Assembly (NCBI RefSeq): GCF_016925495.1
Contig: NZ_CP070491.1
Span: 4,228,001-4,292,000, forward strand
Direction of reading: 5' to 3'
Length of the DNA stretch: 64,000 bases
From: Methylococcus sp. EFPC2
GTDB lineage: Bacteria; Pseudomonadota; Gammaproteobacteria; Methylococcales; Methylococcaceae
Positions 1-10,213 of the stretch are shown here, piece by piece. Within the stretch, counting starts at the first letter, position 1. Every line of letters begins with the position of its first letter. The notes under the pieces are model-generated. The model searched no databases and was not told the origin of the DNA. It was given only the letters and a program-made list of their open reading frames with translations. A program made the translations under genes and the position numbers.

Positions 1-1036
1 CTACGTCGGCAGACCAAGTCCGGTTTATCACGCCGAACGCCTGAGCCGCGAACTGGGTGGCGCACAGATTTTCCTAAAGCGTGAAGACCTGAATCACACC
101 GGCGCGCACAAGGTCAACAACACCATCGGTCAGGCTCTGCTGGCCAAGCGCATGGGCAAGACCCGCATCATCGCCGAAACCGGTGCCGGTCAACACGGCG
201 TCGCGACGGCAACGGTAGCTGCGCGTCTGGGCTTGGAATGCGTGGTCTACATGGGCGCGGTGGACGTGGCCCGGCAGGCGCCCAATGTCTTGCGCATGAA
301 GTTGCTGGGCGCCAAAGTCGTGCCGGTAGAGTCCGGCTCCAAGACCCTGAAGGACGCGCTCAACGAAGCCATGCGCGATTGGGTGACCTATGTCGACAAC
401 ACTTTTTACATTATCGGCACGGTGGCCGGTCCTCATCCCTATCCCGCCATGGTCCGCGATTTCCAGGCCATCATCGGCCGCGAGGCGAAGCAGCAGATGA
501 CGGAGCTGACCGGGCGCCTACCGGACGCCCTGGTCGCCTGCGTCGGCGGCGGTTCGAACGCGATAGGCTTGTTCTACCCCTTCATCGACGACCACGACGT
601 AGCCATGTACGGTGTGGAGGCGGCGGGTGACGGGATCGAAACCGGGCGTCATTCCGCCCCGTTGAGCGCCGGTCGTCCCGGCGTGCTGCATGGCAACCGG
701 ACCTATCTCATGGAAGACGAGGACGGCGAAATCATAGAAACTCACTCGATCTCGGCCGGACTGGATTATCCCGGCGTCGGCCCCGAGCATGCGTGGCTCA
801 AGGACAGCGGCCGTGCGACTTACGTCAGCATCACCGACGACGAAGCCATGCAAGGTTTCCATACCCTGACCCGGCTGGAAGGCATCATCCCGGCGCTGGA
901 ATCCAGCCATGCCATCGCTTACGCCATGAAGCTCGCGCCGACCCTGAGTCCGGATCAGCAGATCCTGGTGAATCTGTCCGGTCGAGGCGACAAAGACATC
1001 AATACCATAGCCGCACGCGAAGGAATCACCCTGTGA
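1..1036 (+). CDS. trpB: tryptophan synthase beta subunit, 5' end cut by window
   Basis: TrpB joins indole, channelled from TrpA, to serine with PLP to make L-tryptophan in the cytoplasm. The reading frame is open from base 2, so the N-terminus lies outside the window; about 344 residues are visible of a usual ~400. The PLP lysine sits in the HKVNN motif encoded near bases 107-121, followed by the GAGQHG loop (bases ~183-200) and the phosphate-binding GGGSNA loop (bases ~545-562). The stop overlaps the trpA start by 4 bp (GTGA), so the two subunits are translationally coupled, as expected for the alpha2-beta2 complex. Confidence 0.97.
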   Translation, partial: YVGRPSPVYHAERLSRELGGAQIFLKREDLNHTGAHKVNNTIGQALLAKRMGKTRIIAETGAGQHGVATATVAARLGLECVVYMGAVDVARQAPNVLRMKLLGAKVVPVESGSKTLKDALNEAMRDWVTYVDNTFYIIGTVAGPHPYPAMVRDFQAIIGREAKQQMTELTGRLPDALVACVGGGSNAIGLFYPFIDDHDVAMYGVEAAGDGIETGRHSAPLSAGRPGVLHGNRTYLMEDEDGEIIETHSISAGLDYPGVGPEHAWLKDSGRATYVSITDDEAMQGFHTLTRLEGIIPALESSHAIAYAMKLAPTLSPDQQILVNLSGRGDKDINTIAAREGITL

Positions 1037-1836
1037 GCCGTATTTCCGCCAAACTCGACACCCTCAAATCCCAAGGGCGCAAGGCGCTGATTCCTTTCAT
1101 CACGGCCGGCGACCCGAATCCGGATTTCACCGTGCCCACGCTGCACGCCATGGTCGAAGCCGGTGCGGACATCATCGAACTCGGCGTGCCGTTTTCCGAT
1201 CCCATGGCCGATGGTCCCGTGATACAAAAGGCCAGCGAGCGCGCGTTGGCGCATAAGACCAGCTTGCGCAAGGTGCTAGGGATGGTGGAAGAGTTCCGGA
1301 AGCAGGATGCCGAAACCCCCATCGTATTGATGGGTTACCTCAATCCCGTCGAGAGTTTGGGGTACGCGGCATTCGTGACGGCAGCGAAAAAGGCCGGCGT
1401 CGACGGGGTTCTGACGGTGGATATGCCGCCGGAAGAGTCGGGCGAGCTGATTTCGTTGTTGAATCAGGCGGAGGTTGCACCCATTTTTTTGCTGGCTCCT
1501 AATAGCACCCCTGAGCGCATACGCAAGATGGGGCAACTGGGTAGCGGCTATCTCTATTATGTTTCGCTCAAGGGTGTTACCGGCGCCTCGCATCTCGATT
1601 TGGGTGATGTGGAACGCAAGCTGGAGGAAATCCGTTCACTCACCAGCCTACCCGTTGGCGTAGGTTTTGGCGTAAAAAATGCGGAGACGGCGGGGGCGGT
1701 CGCCAAGCTGGCGGACGCTGTCGTAGTCGGAAGCGCTTTGGTGAGTAAGATCGAGAGTGCCGGAGACGATACCGATCTCGCGCGCAATGAGATCACTGCC
1801 CTGTTGCGTGAGCTGCGAGCGGCGCTGGACGCCTGA
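1033..1836 (+). CDS. trpA: tryptophan synthase alpha subunit
   Basis: TrpA cleaves indole-3-glycerol phosphate to indole and glyceraldehyde-3-phosphate and hands the indole to TrpB. The start is GTG at 1033, chosen because it overlaps the trpB stop (GTGA) and gives the standard 267-residue protein beginning [11 protein letters not shown]. An upstream in-frame extension into trpB has no family support. The catalytic glutamate is in [11 protein letters not shown] and the catalytic aspartate in the following PMADGPVIQ. The C-terminal phosphate-binding glycine segment (GVGFGV, then VVVGSALV) completes the TIM barrel. Confidence 0.97.
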   Translation: MSRISAKLDTLKSQGRKALIPFITAGDPNPDFTVPTLHAMVEAGADIIELGVPFSDPMADGPVIQKASERALAHKTSLRKVLGMVEEFRKQDAETPIVLMGYLNPVESLGYAAFVTAAKKAGVDGVLTVDMPPEESGELISLLNQAEVAPIFLLAPNSTPERIRKMGQLGSGYLYYVSLKGVTGASHLDLGDVERKLEEIRSLTSLPVGVGFGVKNAETAGAVAKLADAVVVGSALVSKIESAGDDTDLARNEITALLRELRAALDA

Positions 1837-1860
1837 TAAGAACTAGAGAGAGGGGGTTCT

Positions 1861-2754
1861 GTGAGTAGTTGGTTCAACAAACTGGTGACGTCGAAGATAC
1901 GCACCGAGGCCTCATCCAAGAGCACCGTTCCGGAAGGCTTGTGGTGCAAGTGTGCCAGTTGCAACGCCATCCTTTATCGCGCGGAGCTCGAACGCAATCT
2001 CGACGTATGTCCGAAATGCGGCCATCACATGCGCATCCATGGCCGTAAGCGCCTGGGCCAGTTTCTGGATGAAGGCAGCCTGGTCGAACTGGGCGAACGC
2101 TTGAGCCCGGTGGACCCGCTCAAATTCAAGGACAGCAAGAAGTACAAGGATCGCTTGAGCCAGTCCCAAAAGGCGACCGGTGAAAAAGACTCCATGGTCG
2201 TCGCGCGCGGTACCCTCAAGGGACGCCCCTTGGTGGCCGCCGCATTCAATTTCGAGTTCATGGGCGGGTCGATGGGGTCGGTGGCCGGCGAGCGATTCGT
2301 CCGGGGCGCCAATGCGTGCCTGGAAAGACGTATTCCCCTGGTCTGCTTTTCTGCCAGCGGCGGCGCGCGCATGCAGGAATCCTTGCTGTCCTTGTTCCAG
2401 ATGGCCAAGACCAGCGCCGTGTTGGCCAAGTTGGCCGATCAGGGCTTGCCGTTCATCTCGGTGCTGACCGATCCGACCATGGGCGGAGTGTCGGCGAGTC
2501 TGGCCATGCTGGGCGACATCAACATAGGCGAGCCCGGCGCGCTCATCGGCTTCGCCGGTCCCCGCGTCATCGAGCAGACGGTGCGGGAAAAACTGCCGGA
2601 AGGTTTCCAGCGTAGCGAGTTTCTCCTGGAGCACGGCGCCATCGACATGATCGTTGACCGGCGCGAACTCAGGGATCGGATAGCCAGCCTGTTGGCCTTG
2701 CTGATGCATGCCGAACCCGCGTACCTCGCTGCCGGACAGCTAGATTCCAACTAA
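1861..2754 (+). CDS. accD: acetyl-CoA carboxylase carboxyltransferase subunit beta
   Basis: This is the beta half of the carboxyltransferase that moves CO2 from carboxybiotin to acetyl-CoA, the first committed step of fatty acid synthesis; it works with AccA. The protein has 297 residues and starts at GTG (1861) behind an AGAGAGGGGG purine run. The N-terminal zinc ribbon is visible as C31-x2-C34 and C50-x2-C53. A crotonase-type fold follows with the GGARMQES oxyanion region and [11 protein letters not shown]. It lies 24 bp after trpA and 16 bp before folC, the usual gammaproteobacterial order. Confidence 0.97.
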   Translation: MSSWFNKLVTSKIRTEASSKSTVPEGLWCKCASCNAILYRAELERNLDVCPKCGHHMRIHGRKRLGQFLDEGSLVELGERLSPVDPLKFKDSKKYKDRLSQSQKATGEKDSMVVARGTLKGRPLVAAAFNFEFMGGSMGSVAGERFVRGANACLERRIPLVCFSASGGARMQESLLSLFQMAKTSAVLAKLADQGLPFISVLTDPTMGGVSASLAMLGDINIGEPGALIGFAGPRVIEQTVREKLPEGFQRSEFLLEHGAIDMIVDRRELRDRIASLLALLMHAEPAYLAAGQLDSN

Positions 2755-2770
2755 GACCCCAATTCAAAGC

Positions 2771-4033
2771 ATGCGATTTTCCACGCTGGACGAATGGCTG
2801 GTCTGGCAGGAAGCCCTGCACCCCAAAACCATTGATTTGGGCCTGGCCCGGGTAAGGCGGGTATTTCAGGGCATGGGCACCCCTTTGCCCATGCCGTTCA
2901 CGATCGCGGTCGGCGGCACCAATGGCAAGGGTTCCAGCGTCGCCATGCTGGATGCCATCCTGCGGGCCCAGGGCTACCGTGTCGGCGCCTACACCTCGCC
3001 ACATTTGCTGCGGTATAACGAACGCATGCGTATCGACGGCCAGGTTCTCGACGACGAAAGTATCTGTCGGTCCTTCGATCGCATCGACCGGGCGCGCGGC
3101 GATACCAGCCTCAGCTTTTTCGAATTCGGTACCCTGGCCGCGCTCGACATCTTCGCGCAATCCGAGTTGGACGTGCAGATACTGGAAGTGGGGCTGGGTG
3201 GTCGTCTCGACGCCGTGAATATCGTCGATGCCGATGCGGTGCTGATCGCCAGTATCGATCTGGATCATCAGGAGTGGCTGGGGGACACCCGGGAGGCCAT
3301 CGCCTTGGAAAAGGCCGGCATATTCCGTCCCGGCCGGCCTGCGGTCGTGGGTGACAGCGATCCGCCTAAGACCTTGCTGGCCTATGCCGCCGAAACCGGA
3401 ATTCGCCTGGATTTGTCCGGGCGGGATTTCGGTTTTGAAAAAACGGAATCGGGATGGAATTGGTGGGGGGCCGGTGGCACTTTGGCCGGTTTGCCTCTGC
3501 CCGCTTTATGCGGCGAACACCAGTTGTTCAATGCCGCAGCGGTTTTGCAGGTACTCGGTTCCATCCGGGGAAAACGGCCGGTCGGCGAAAATGCCGTCCA
3601 CGAGGGATTAAGCTCGGTCAAGCTGCAGGGGAGATTCCAACTCATCGACGGCACCCCGCCGGTGCTGCTGGATGTCGCGCACAATCCGCAGTCCGCGCGC
3701 GTATTGGCCGATCATCTCAAGGCCCGTTTTCCCGGCCGGCGCGTTCACGCGGTATTTGCAGTCATGCGCGACAAAGACATCGAGGGGGTGGTCACTCCCA
3801 TGGCGCCCTTGGTGGATCGCTGGTATCTGGCTCCGTTGAAAATGCCGCGCGCGGCCACTTCGTCGGAACTGGTAGACGTATTCGGCCACTGCAGCATCGA
3901 TGCCGTCAGCGAAGGCTATGCCGATGCGGCTTCCGCGTTTGCCGCCGCTCGACGTAACGCGCACAATGATGACGTGGTCGTTGTATTCGGCTCGTTTTTT
4001 CTGGTTTCCGAGTTTTTGGCCTTAGAGCCCTGA
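2771..4033 (+). CDS. folC: bifunctional dihydrofolate synthase / folylpolyglutamate synthase
   Basis: FolC adds glutamate to dihydropteroate and then to folates, using ATP. The 420-residue length is normal. The P-loop GGTNGKGSS is at residues ~48-56, the SPHLLRYNERMRIDG segment follows, and the Mur-ligase-like HNP motif (LDVAHNPQSAR) lies in the C-terminal domain. The ATG is 16 bp after accD and the gene lies upstream of the SPOR protein, matching the classical accD-folC-dedD-cvpA-purF arrangement. Confidence 0.95.
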   Translation: MRFSTLDEWLVWQEALHPKTIDLGLARVRRVFQGMGTPLPMPFTIAVGGTNGKGSSVAMLDAILRAQGYRVGAYTSPHLLRYNERMRIDGQVLDDESICRSFDRIDRARGDTSLSFFEFGTLAALDIFAQSELDVQILEVGLGGRLDAVNIVDADAVLIASIDLDHQEWLGDTREAIALEKAGIFRPGRPAVVGDSDPPKTLLAYAAETGIRLDLSGRDFGFEKTESGWNWWGAGGTLAGLPLPALCGEHQLFNAAAVLQVLGSIRGKRPVGENAVHEGLSSVKLQGRFQLIDGTPPVLLDVAHNPQSARVLADHLKARFPGRRVHAVFAVMRDKDIEGVVTPMAPLVDRWYLAPLKMPRAATSSELVDVFGHCSIDAVSEGYADAASAFAAARRNAHNDDVVVVFGSFFLVSEFLALEP

Positions 4034-4053
4034 TTTCTTCGAGGTAGAGTTCT

Positions 4054-5025
4054 ATGGATCAGCAGTTGAAGCAACGTCTGATCGGCGTGACCATCGTCGT
4101 TGCTCTGGTTGTGATATTCGTTCCCATGCTGTTCGACGACAAGGACCCGCAGCGCTCGGGCGGCGGCATTCCTCCGATTCCGGACGAAGTCATGGAGAAA
4201 ACGATAGAACTGCCCAAATCCGCCGAAGATGTCGCACCCAAGGACGAAAAGGCGGAAACGGGAAGCGCGGGCTATCGCATCATACCGTTGACCGACGAAG
4301 CGCCGGCGAAAAAAGCCGATACTGCCGAAGCGAAGCCCGCCTCTCCCGGTGCTTCCGCGCCGACCGATGAGGCCGGCGATTCCGAGCCGGTCGCGGAGGA
4401 GGACGAGTTTCCTAAGGTGCAGGAAAAGCCGGCCAAAGCCGAGAAGCCGCCGGTCGCGGGAATTGCCCAGAAGCCAGTCGGCGTGAAGCTTCCGCCTGCC
4501 GACAAAACGCCAATCGACACCAAGAAACCGAAGACTCCTCCGCCTCAGGCCGTTGCGCCCGCATCGGCGGGCGTGGCGAAGAAAACTGAGGTCACCCCGC
4601 CATCTGTGGCCAAACCCAAAGTCGCACCGGTTGAACCGAACCATGCCGATGTCGAAGTGGACGCGCCGCCGTTCAAGAGCGTGACGCCCAAGCCCGCACC
4701 GGCATCCAAGCCCGCCGTAGCGCCGCCGGCCAAGCCGGTCGCTCCCGCCGCCGCCCCTGCCCCGACGAGCAAGCCGGAGTCGGAGGAACTGACCGCTTGG
4801 GTCGTTCAGACCGGCAGTTTCACCAGCGAAGCCAAAGCCAAGGCTTTAGCGGAGAAACTCCGCCAGTCGCGCTTCGCCGCCTTCGTGGAGCGCGCGCCCG
4901 GCGAGTCCGGCTTCACCTATCGCGTGCAGGTCGGCCCAGAATTGGATCGCGCCCGCGCCGAGCAGACCCAGAAGCAGATCGAAGGCAGTGTCGGAATCAA
5001 GGGCATCATCGTTCCTCACCCCTAA
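4054..5025 (+). CDS. dedD: SPOR-domain inner-membrane protein, DedD-like
   Basis: Division-associated protein anchored in the inner membrane, with a periplasmic SPOR domain that binds denuded septal peptidoglycan (family knowledge). A single membrane helix is seen at residues ~9-26. A long linker rich in Pro, Ala, Lys and Glu (~30-240) follows, then a SPOR domain (~245-323) that starts near WVVQTGSF and includes the repeated FTYRVQVGP strand. The start at 4054 has a GAGGTAGAG Shine-Dalgarno-like run. It is longer than E. coli DedD because of the extended linker. Position between folC and cvpA supports the name. Confidence 0.88.
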   Translation: MDQQLKQRLIGVTIVVALVVIFVPMLFDDKDPQRSGGGIPPIPDEVMEKTIELPKSAEDVAPKDEKAETGSAGYRIIPLTDEAPAKKADTAEAKPASPGASAPTDEAGDSEPVAEEDEFPKVQEKPAKAEKPPVAGIAQKPVGVKLPPADKTPIDTKKPKTPPPQAVAPASAGVAKKTEVTPPSVAKPKVAPVEPNHADVEVDAPPFKSVTPKPAPASKPAVAPPAKPVAPAAAPAPTSKPESEELTAWVVQTGSFTSEAKAKALAEKLRQSRFAAFVERAPGESGFTYRVQVGPELDRARAEQTQKQIEGSVGIKGIIVPHP

Positions 5026-5061
5026 AGCCCAGCAGCGCTGGTATGCCGGGATAGGTCCACG

Positions 5062-5592
5062 GTGAACCTCGATTTAAACAACCTGATCTGGATCGACTAC
5101 GGCATTCTGGGGCTGCTTGCACTTTCGGCCCTGATCGGGCTGATGCGCGGGCTGATCCGCGAGGTGTTTTCGCTGGCGCTCTGGGGTGCGGCGATCTGGC
5201 TCGGCTTGCACTACAGCCGCGACGTGTCCGTACTGTTCGAGAACAAGATACCGGCGCCTTCCGCGCGCATGGCGGCCTCGTTCCTGGCCTTGTTCGTCGG
5301 CACGCTGCTGGTGGGCGGATTGCTCGGCTACCTGCTGGGGAAGCTGGTGTCGTTCACCGGCCTCAGCGGAACCGATCGGCTGGCCGGTCTGTTATTCGGC
5401 GTGGCGCGCGGTGGCCTGATCGTCTCCGTACTGGTGCTTCTGGCCGGCGCCACTCCGATCCCGGAAGACCCGTGGTGGAAGCAATCCAGACTCATCCCTC
5501 CGTTTCAGAATTTGGCGCTATGGCTGCGGGCTCAGCTCCCCTCGGGCATCTCGGCTTACGTCAACTATCCCCCCTCTTCAGTTAAAAGGTAA
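5062..5592 (+). CDS. cvpA: CvpA family membrane protein
   Basis: CvpA-family proteins are four-helix inner-membrane proteins, required for colicin V production in E. coli and for envelope stress tolerance in other bacteria. Here 176 residues start with GTG at 5062, and hydrophobic segments are seen near residues 12-28, 33-47, 68-92 and 107-127. [14 protein letters not shown] is the family signature. The gene ends 7 bp before purF, with which it is normally co-transcribed. Confidence 0.93.
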   Translation: MNLDLNNLIWIDYGILGLLALSALIGLMRGLIREVFSLALWGAAIWLGLHYSRDVSVLFENKIPAPSARMAASFLALFVGTLLVGGLLGYLLGKLVSFTGLSGTDRLAGLLFGVARGGLIVSVLVLLAGATPIPEDPWWKQSRLIPPFQNLALWLRAQLPSGISAYVNYPPSSVKR

Positions 5593-5599
5593 GACGACC

Positions 5600-7108
5600 A
5601 TGTGTGGCATCGCCGGTATCGTTTCCTATGAAAACGTCAACCAGGAGCTCTACGAAGCGTTGACGGTACTTCAGCATCGGGGGCAGGACGCCGCGGGTAT
5701 CGTCACTTGCGAAGGCGATCGTTTCCATCTGCGCAAGGACAGCGGCCTGGTGCGCGATGTTTTTCACACCCGCCACATGCGCAGTCTGATAGGCCATATG
5801 GGCATTGCTCACGTGCGCTATCCGACCGCCGGTTGCACCAGTTCCGCCGAGGCGCAGCCGTTCTACGTCAACTCGCCCTACGGTATCGCCCTGGCGCATA
5901 ACGGCAACCTCACCAACGCCCCCGCCCTCAAGGAAGCGCTGTTCGTTCAGGACCAACGCCATATCAACACGGACTCCGATTCCGAAGTCCTGTTGAACGT
6001 TCTCGCTCACGAACTGCAGGAAATCGGCAAGCTGCGCATAGAAGCGGACGACGTATTCCGTGCCGTTGCCGGCGTGCATCAACGTTGCCGAGGCGCTTAC
6101 GCCGTGGTGGCCATGATTACCGGCTTCGGCATCATCGGTTTCCGCGACCCCTACGGCATCCGGCCGCTGGTCTACGGCGAGCGCCGCACGGAATCCGGCG
6201 TCGAATACATGATCGCGTCGGAAAGCGTGGCGCTGGACGTTCTCGGCTTCAAGGTCATACGCGACATCGCGCCCGGCGAGGCCTTCATCATCGAGAAGGA
6301 CGGCACGTTGCACAGCCGGCAGTGCGCGGCCAACCCCATCTATTCGCCGTGCATCTTCGAGTTCGTCTATTTCGCCCGTCCCGACTCCATCATCGACAAC
6401 ATCTCCGTCTACAAGGCCCGCATGCGCATGGGCGATAAGCTGGCCGAAAAAATCCTGCGCGAACGGCCCAATCACGACATCGATGTGGTCATCCCCATAC
6501 CCGACACCAGCCGCAACGCCGCGCTGGAACTGGCCACCCGGCTGGGCGTGAAATACCGCGAAGGCTTCATCAAGAACCGCTACATCGGCCGCACCTTCAT
6601 CATGCCGGGGCAGCAGTTGCGGGAGAAATCCGTGCGTCAGAAGCTCAATGCGATCAGCCTGGAATTCAAGGACAAAAACGTATTATTGGTGGACGATTCC
6701 ATCGTGCGCGGCACCACGTCCATGCAAATCATCCAGATGGCCCGCGAAGCCGGCGCGAAGAACGTCTATTTCGCCTCCGCCTCCCCGCCGGTGCGTTATC
6801 CGAACGTCTACGGCATCGACATGCCGGCGGCCGAAGAGCTCGTCGCCCACGGTCGCACCGAAGCGGAAGTGCAGGCCGAACTCGGCGCGGACTGGCTGAT
6901 CTATCAGGATCTGGACGATCTCATCGAATCCGTGCAGAAGGGCAATCCCAACGTCACCCGCTTCGATACCTCCTGTTTCAATAACGAATACGTCACCGGC
7001 GACATCAACCAGGCTTATCTCGATCACCTAGGGGAATATCGCTGCGACTCGGCCAAGGCGCAAAGGGAAAGCGCTTCGTCGGTGATTGAAATGCATAATG
7101 CAAGTTGA
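5600..7108 (+). CDS. purF: amidophosphoribosyltransferase
   Basis: PurF makes phosphoribosylamine from PRPP and glutamine, the committed step of purine synthesis. The protein has 502 residues. Cys2 in MCGIAGI becomes the N-terminal nucleophile after Met removal, and there is no propeptide, as in the enterobacterial form. HRGQDAAG and the tunnel-forming glutaminase residues are present, and the PRPP-binding loop [14 protein letters not shown] lies near residues 354-368. The start lies 7 bp after cvpA. Confidence 0.97.
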   Translation: MCGIAGIVSYENVNQELYEALTVLQHRGQDAAGIVTCEGDRFHLRKDSGLVRDVFHTRHMRSLIGHMGIAHVRYPTAGCTSSAEAQPFYVNSPYGIALAHNGNLTNAPALKEALFVQDQRHINTDSDSEVLLNVLAHELQEIGKLRIEADDVFRAVAGVHQRCRGAYAVVAMITGFGIIGFRDPYGIRPLVYGERRTESGVEYMIASESVALDVLGFKVIRDIAPGEAFIIEKDGTLHSRQCAANPIYSPCIFEFVYFARPDSIIDNISVYKARMRMGDKLAEKILRERPNHDIDVVIPIPDTSRNAALELATRLGVKYREGFIKNRYIGRTFIMPGQQLREKSVRQKLNAISLEFKDKNVLLVDDSIVRGTTSMQIIQMAREAGAKNVYFASASPPVRYPNVYGIDMPAAEELVAHGRTEAEVQAELGADWLIYQDLDDLIESVQKGNPNVTRFDTSCFNNEYVTGDINQAYLDHLGEYRCDSAKAQRESASSVIEMHNAS

Positions 7109-7117
7109 GCGGTGAGC

Positions 7118-7354
7118 ATGTTGCACGAACTGTGGGTCGAGTTGGAGAACGAGCAAACGTTTTGCCTCGCCGGTGCTCAAGGCGAAGCCGCGCGCAAACT
7201 CCTTGGCCCAACCGCCAGACTCGTCTGGTCTGTCGAGGCGGGGAGTCACTTCGAGGCCATGACCCAATACTATGAGTACATGGGGTGGGGGGTATACAAG
7301 TCCGATTTCCCGGAACTCGACAAAAAGCTCTACTCCGAATTAGGATGGAAATGA
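7118..7354 (+). CDS. small hypothetical protein between purF and metZ
   Basis: An unrecognised 78-residue acidic protein (80 residues if the GTG at 7112 is used). It begins MLHELWVELENEQTFCLAG and is rich in aromatic residues toward the C-terminus (YYEYMGWGVYKSDFPELD). There is no signal peptide or membrane segment. It follows purF by 9 bp in the same direction and so is probably co-transcribed. The amino-acid composition is protein-like and the frame runs to a natural stop. purF and metZ are direct neighbours in many gammaproteobacteria, so this is a lineage-specific insertion. Confidence 0.6.
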   Translation: MLHELWVELENEQTFCLAGAQGEAARKLLGPTARLVWSVEAGSHFEAMTQYYEYMGWGVYKSDFPELDKKLYSELGWK

Positions 7355-7451
7355 CTCCATCTATTTCCCGACCGCATATCGTGTCGGATCCGGAGCCCTC
7401 GCGGATTAGGAGATAGTCGCATAGCCAATGTCGTTAAGTTAAGAGGCGCAT

Positions 7452-7551
7452 CGTCACCCCGGCAGGGAATGCCGGGGTCCAGAGGCCACGGATGGCTGAG
7501 GCGTTTTACATCCCTGTAACCTGGATTCCGGCAATCCATGCAGGAATGACG
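7452..7551. repeat. MITE/REP-like palindromic-ended repeat in the purF-metZ gap
   Basis: A 100-bp segment with imperfect terminal inverted repeats of about 31 bp. The left end (from CGTCACCCCGGCAGGG) matches the reverse complement of the right end (to CCATGCAGGAATGACG) at most positions. Each arm also contains its own CCGGCA/TGCCGG palindrome. This is the layout of dispersed repeats widely seen in proteobacterial intergenic DNA. The rest of the 322-bp gap 7355-7676 holds no gene that can be supported. Confidence 0.7.
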
Positions 7552-7676
7552 ACACTACATTGGCCGTATTGCGACACCACATGGAATACCAAGAACGGTG
7601 GAATACGCCAAAGAGCCGCGATTCCACCCTACGAAATATTTTTTCTCACTTTTCGTAACCCGAGATAACCCTACCG

Positions 7677-8867
7677 ATGACTGATTTCGATTGGAACGAT
7701 TTTGGCCCGGAAACTCGTGCGGTGCGCGCGGGGCAGCGGCGGACTCAGGAGCAGGAGCATAGCGATCCGATCTTCGCGACCTCCAGCTATGTGTTCGGCA
7801 GTGCCGCCGATGCCGCCGAGCGTTTCTCCGGTAAGGTGCCGGGCAATATCTATTCGCGCTTCACCAATCCCACGGTACGCACTTTCGAAGAACGGCTGGC
7901 GGCGCTGGAAGGCGGCGAGCGCTGCATCGCCTTCGCGTCGGGGATGGCGGCGATCGCCGCGGTGGGGATGGGCTTATTGAAGGCGGGCGATCACGTGGTG
8001 TGTTCGCGCGGCGTATTCGGCAACACGACCATTTTATTCCAGAACTACTTCGCCAAGTTCGGCGTCCCGACGACTTTCGTCGACCTGACGGACTATGCGG
8101 CGTGGGAAGCGGCGATCCGACCGGAGACCCGTTTCCTGTTCCTGGAAACCCCCTCCAATCCGCTGACGCAGATCGCCGACATCCGCCGCCTGGCCGACAT
8201 CGCTCACGCGCAAGGCAGTCTGCTGGTGGTGGACAACTGTTTCCTCACGCCGATCTTGCAGAAGCCTCTGGAATTGGGCGCAGACATCGTCGTGCATTCG
8301 GCGACCAAATATCTGGACGGGCAGGGGCGTTGCATCGGCGGTGCGGTCGTCGGACGGCAGGATTTGCTCGACAAGGACATCTATCCCTGGCTACGCACCG
8401 GCGGGCCGACTATGAGTCCGTTCAATGCCTGGGTCTTCCTGAAAGGCCTGGAAACCTTGGGATTGCGCATGAAGGCGCACAGCGAGAACGCGCTGCAACT
8501 GGCGCACTGGCTGGAATCTCAGTCTTGGGTTGAGCGGGTGTATTATCCCGGCCTGCCTTCGCATCCCCAGCACGATCTGGCTTTGCGCCAGCAGAAGAGC
8601 GGCGGCGGCGTGGTCAGCTTCGAAGTGAAGGGCGGCAAGGAGGCCGCCTGGAAGCTGATCGACTCGACCCGCTTGCTGTCCATCACCGCCAATCTGGGCG
8701 ACGCCAAGACCACCATCACCCATCCCGCCACCACCACACACGGCCGGTTGTCGCCCGAAGATCGCGCCGCTGCCGGCATCGCGGACGGCTTGGTGAGAAT
8801 CGCTGTCGGCTTGGAAACCGTGGAAGATATCAGCCGCGACCTGTCGAATGCCTTTTCGCCTTGGTAG
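7677..8867 (+). CDS. metZ: O-succinylhomoserine sulfhydrylase
   Basis: A PLP enzyme of the Cys/Met metabolism family that forms homocysteine directly from O-succinylhomoserine and sulfide. It has 396 residues. The PLP lysine lies in HSATKYLDGQG, and YSRFTNPT, FASGMAAI and the C-terminal SLGDAKTTITHP-like segment (here NLGDAKTTITHPATTTH) are characteristic. MetZ rather than MetB/MetC is assigned from the N-terminal TRAVRAGQRR start and the usual purF-metZ neighbourhood. Exact substrate (succinyl versus acetyl ester) is inferred. Confidence 0.92.
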   Translation: MTDFDWNDFGPETRAVRAGQRRTQEQEHSDPIFATSSYVFGSAADAAERFSGKVPGNIYSRFTNPTVRTFEERLAALEGGERCIAFASGMAAIAAVGMGLLKAGDHVVCSRGVFGNTTILFQNYFAKFGVPTTFVDLTDYAAWEAAIRPETRFLFLETPSNPLTQIADIRRLADIAHAQGSLLVVDNCFLTPILQKPLELGADIVVHSATKYLDGQGRCIGGAVVGRQDLLDKDIYPWLRTGGPTMSPFNAWVFLKGLETLGLRMKAHSENALQLAHWLESQSWVERVYYPGLPSHPQHDLALRQQKSGGGVVSFEVKGGKEAAWKLIDSTRLLSITANLGDAKTTITHPATTTHGRLSPEDRAAAGIADGLVRIAVGLETVEDISRDLSNAFSPW

Positions 8868-8894
8868 GGCGGATGCCCGCAAGGGCGATCCGCC
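8868..8894. terminator. hairpin between convergent metZ and hypothetical gene
   Basis: Immediately after the metZ stop there is a strong hairpin: GGCGGAT then GCCC, loop GCAA, then GGGC and ATCCGCC, with one bulged G. It lies between two convergent genes and has no good T-run on either side, so termination is plausible but not certain. Confidence 0.5.
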
Positions 8895-8902
8895 ACCGCT
8901 TA

Positions 8903-9595
8903 TCAGCGATAGTAAAACTTGTCACCGTAGAACGGGCCGATGACGCCGTAGTCGCCCGCATTGATCACGGCTTGATAGTCGACCGGCCGGAAGCTGACGT
9001 TCTGCAGCCCTTCGGCGGCTTTTACTCCGATGTACTGCACGCCGTCCGGCTGGACCGGTACGAATCCCAGGTCTTGCCCGTTTGCGATCACGTTGAAGCC
9101 AGCGATAAACGGCGGGATCAGGTCGGGCCGATTTGCTCGGAAGGTGAAGCCGAATTCGGTGGTGGGGCGGTTGAACCTTGCCGATACGATTTGCAGCGGA
9201 GGAAGCGGCGGGCATGTCGTGGTTCCGTTGACCACGGTGCACGGGCCGGGCACCTGGAAATTGCTGAATTGCTTGATCTTGATTCCGTCCACCCTTAGCT
9301 GTTTGCGCGGATCGTTGGGGTCCGGGAACGGCACGAACCCTGACGCCATGTTGTAGCTGTAGGTTCCGGCGAGCGTCAATCCCGGACAGCTCGGTATCGA
9401 GTTGGTGTCCGCCGCTGCGATGCATTCTTCCCCGGGTATCTGCGCCAGGGCGTCGCGCAGGCTTGTTTTGAGTTTACGGCTGTCGACCACCACCACGCTG
9501 TACAACGGGGTGTCCGCCCCAGGGGCGGTGATCAATTCCGGCGCCGCATACGCGTTGACCGAGAGCAGCGCGCTGATAAGTGCATGTTTTTTCAT
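8903..9595 (-). CDS. exported hypothetical protein
   Basis: An unrecognised 230-residue protein. The start at 9595 is chosen because TGGAG lies 5-9 bp upstream and a short signal peptide follows (MKKHALISALLSVNAYA, probable cleavage after AYA). A longer frame to 9664 lacks a signal and a ribosome site. The mature part has three well-separated cysteine-containing segments (GEECIAAAD, IPSCPG, GPCTVVNGTTTCPP) that could form disulfides, and otherwise looks like a beta-rich periplasmic or outer-membrane-associated protein. It has no close gene partner. Confidence 0.75.
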   Translation of the reverse strand: MKKHALISALLSVNAYAAPELITAPGADTPLYSVVVVDSRKLKTSLRDALAQIPGEECIAAADTNSIPSCPGLTLAGTYSYNMASGFVPFPDPNDPRKQLRVDGIKIKQFSNFQVPGPCTVVNGTTTCPPLPPLQIVSARFNRPTTEFGFTFRANRPDLIPPFIAGFNVIANGQDLGFVPVQPDGVQYIGVKAAEGLQNVSFRPVDYQAVINAGDYGVIGPFYGDKFYYR

Positions 9596-9754
9596 GTCGT
9601 CTCCAGTGATTCGAGGACCCCATGCGATCCAGGGTTCCTTCGTATATTCCCGAGACGCATGCAAGGTTCAATTCACGGGGGAAAGTTTTCGACGGCCGAG
9701 TGGCCGAGTCTTGTTAGAGTAAGCGGCAAATCCCGACTAACCCGCGACCAGCCT

Positions 9755-10213
9755 ATGATCGTCAATGATCTCATTCCCCTGCTGCAAACCTCGATCGGCC
9801 CGGTCATCCTGATCTCGGCGGTCGGTCTGCTGCTGCTCACCACCAACAACCGGCTCGCGCATTCCATAGACCGCGTGCGCAGCCTGTCCAAGGATGCCGA
9901 GCACGCGTCCGAGCCGCACAAATCCCAGCTCAAGGCACAGATGGCCGTGCTCTGGCGCCGCACCCGCATGCTGCGCTACAGCATAGAGTTCGCTTCCCTG
10001 AGCGCGCTGTTCGCCGCTTTGCTGATCATCGACTTGTTCGTGACGGTGTTGCTTGGCCTGCAGGACGCCTGGCTGATGATCGCCTTGCTCTTCGTCGCCT
10101 CCCTGACCTGCCTCATCGTTTCACTCTGGTTACTCATCATGGACGTCAAGAAATCCCTGCTCGCCCTCGGTTTGGAATTGAGCGGCAACGATCGATCGAA
10201 CGAGATATCCTGA
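9755..10213 (+). CDS. DUF2721 family membrane protein
   Basis: A 152-residue membrane protein. It has an N-terminal helix at ~6-26 (SIGPVILISAVGLLLLTTNNR), a charged soluble stretch with the typical NRLAHSIDRVR pattern, and two or three hydrophobic helices from ~84-140. The TTNNRLA/R-rich arrangement matches the DUF2721 family, whose function is unknown. The ATG at 9755 is the first methionine that keeps the family start; the longer upstream frame to 9584 is unlikely because it runs into the divergent gene. Confidence 0.75.
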   Translation: MIVNDLIPLLQTSIGPVILISAVGLLLLTTNNRLAHSIDRVRSLSKDAEHASEPHKSQLKAQMAVLWRRTRMLRYSIEFASLSALFAALLIIDLFVTVLLGLQDAWLMIALLFVASLTCLIVSLWLLIMDVKKSLLALGLELSGNDRSNEIS

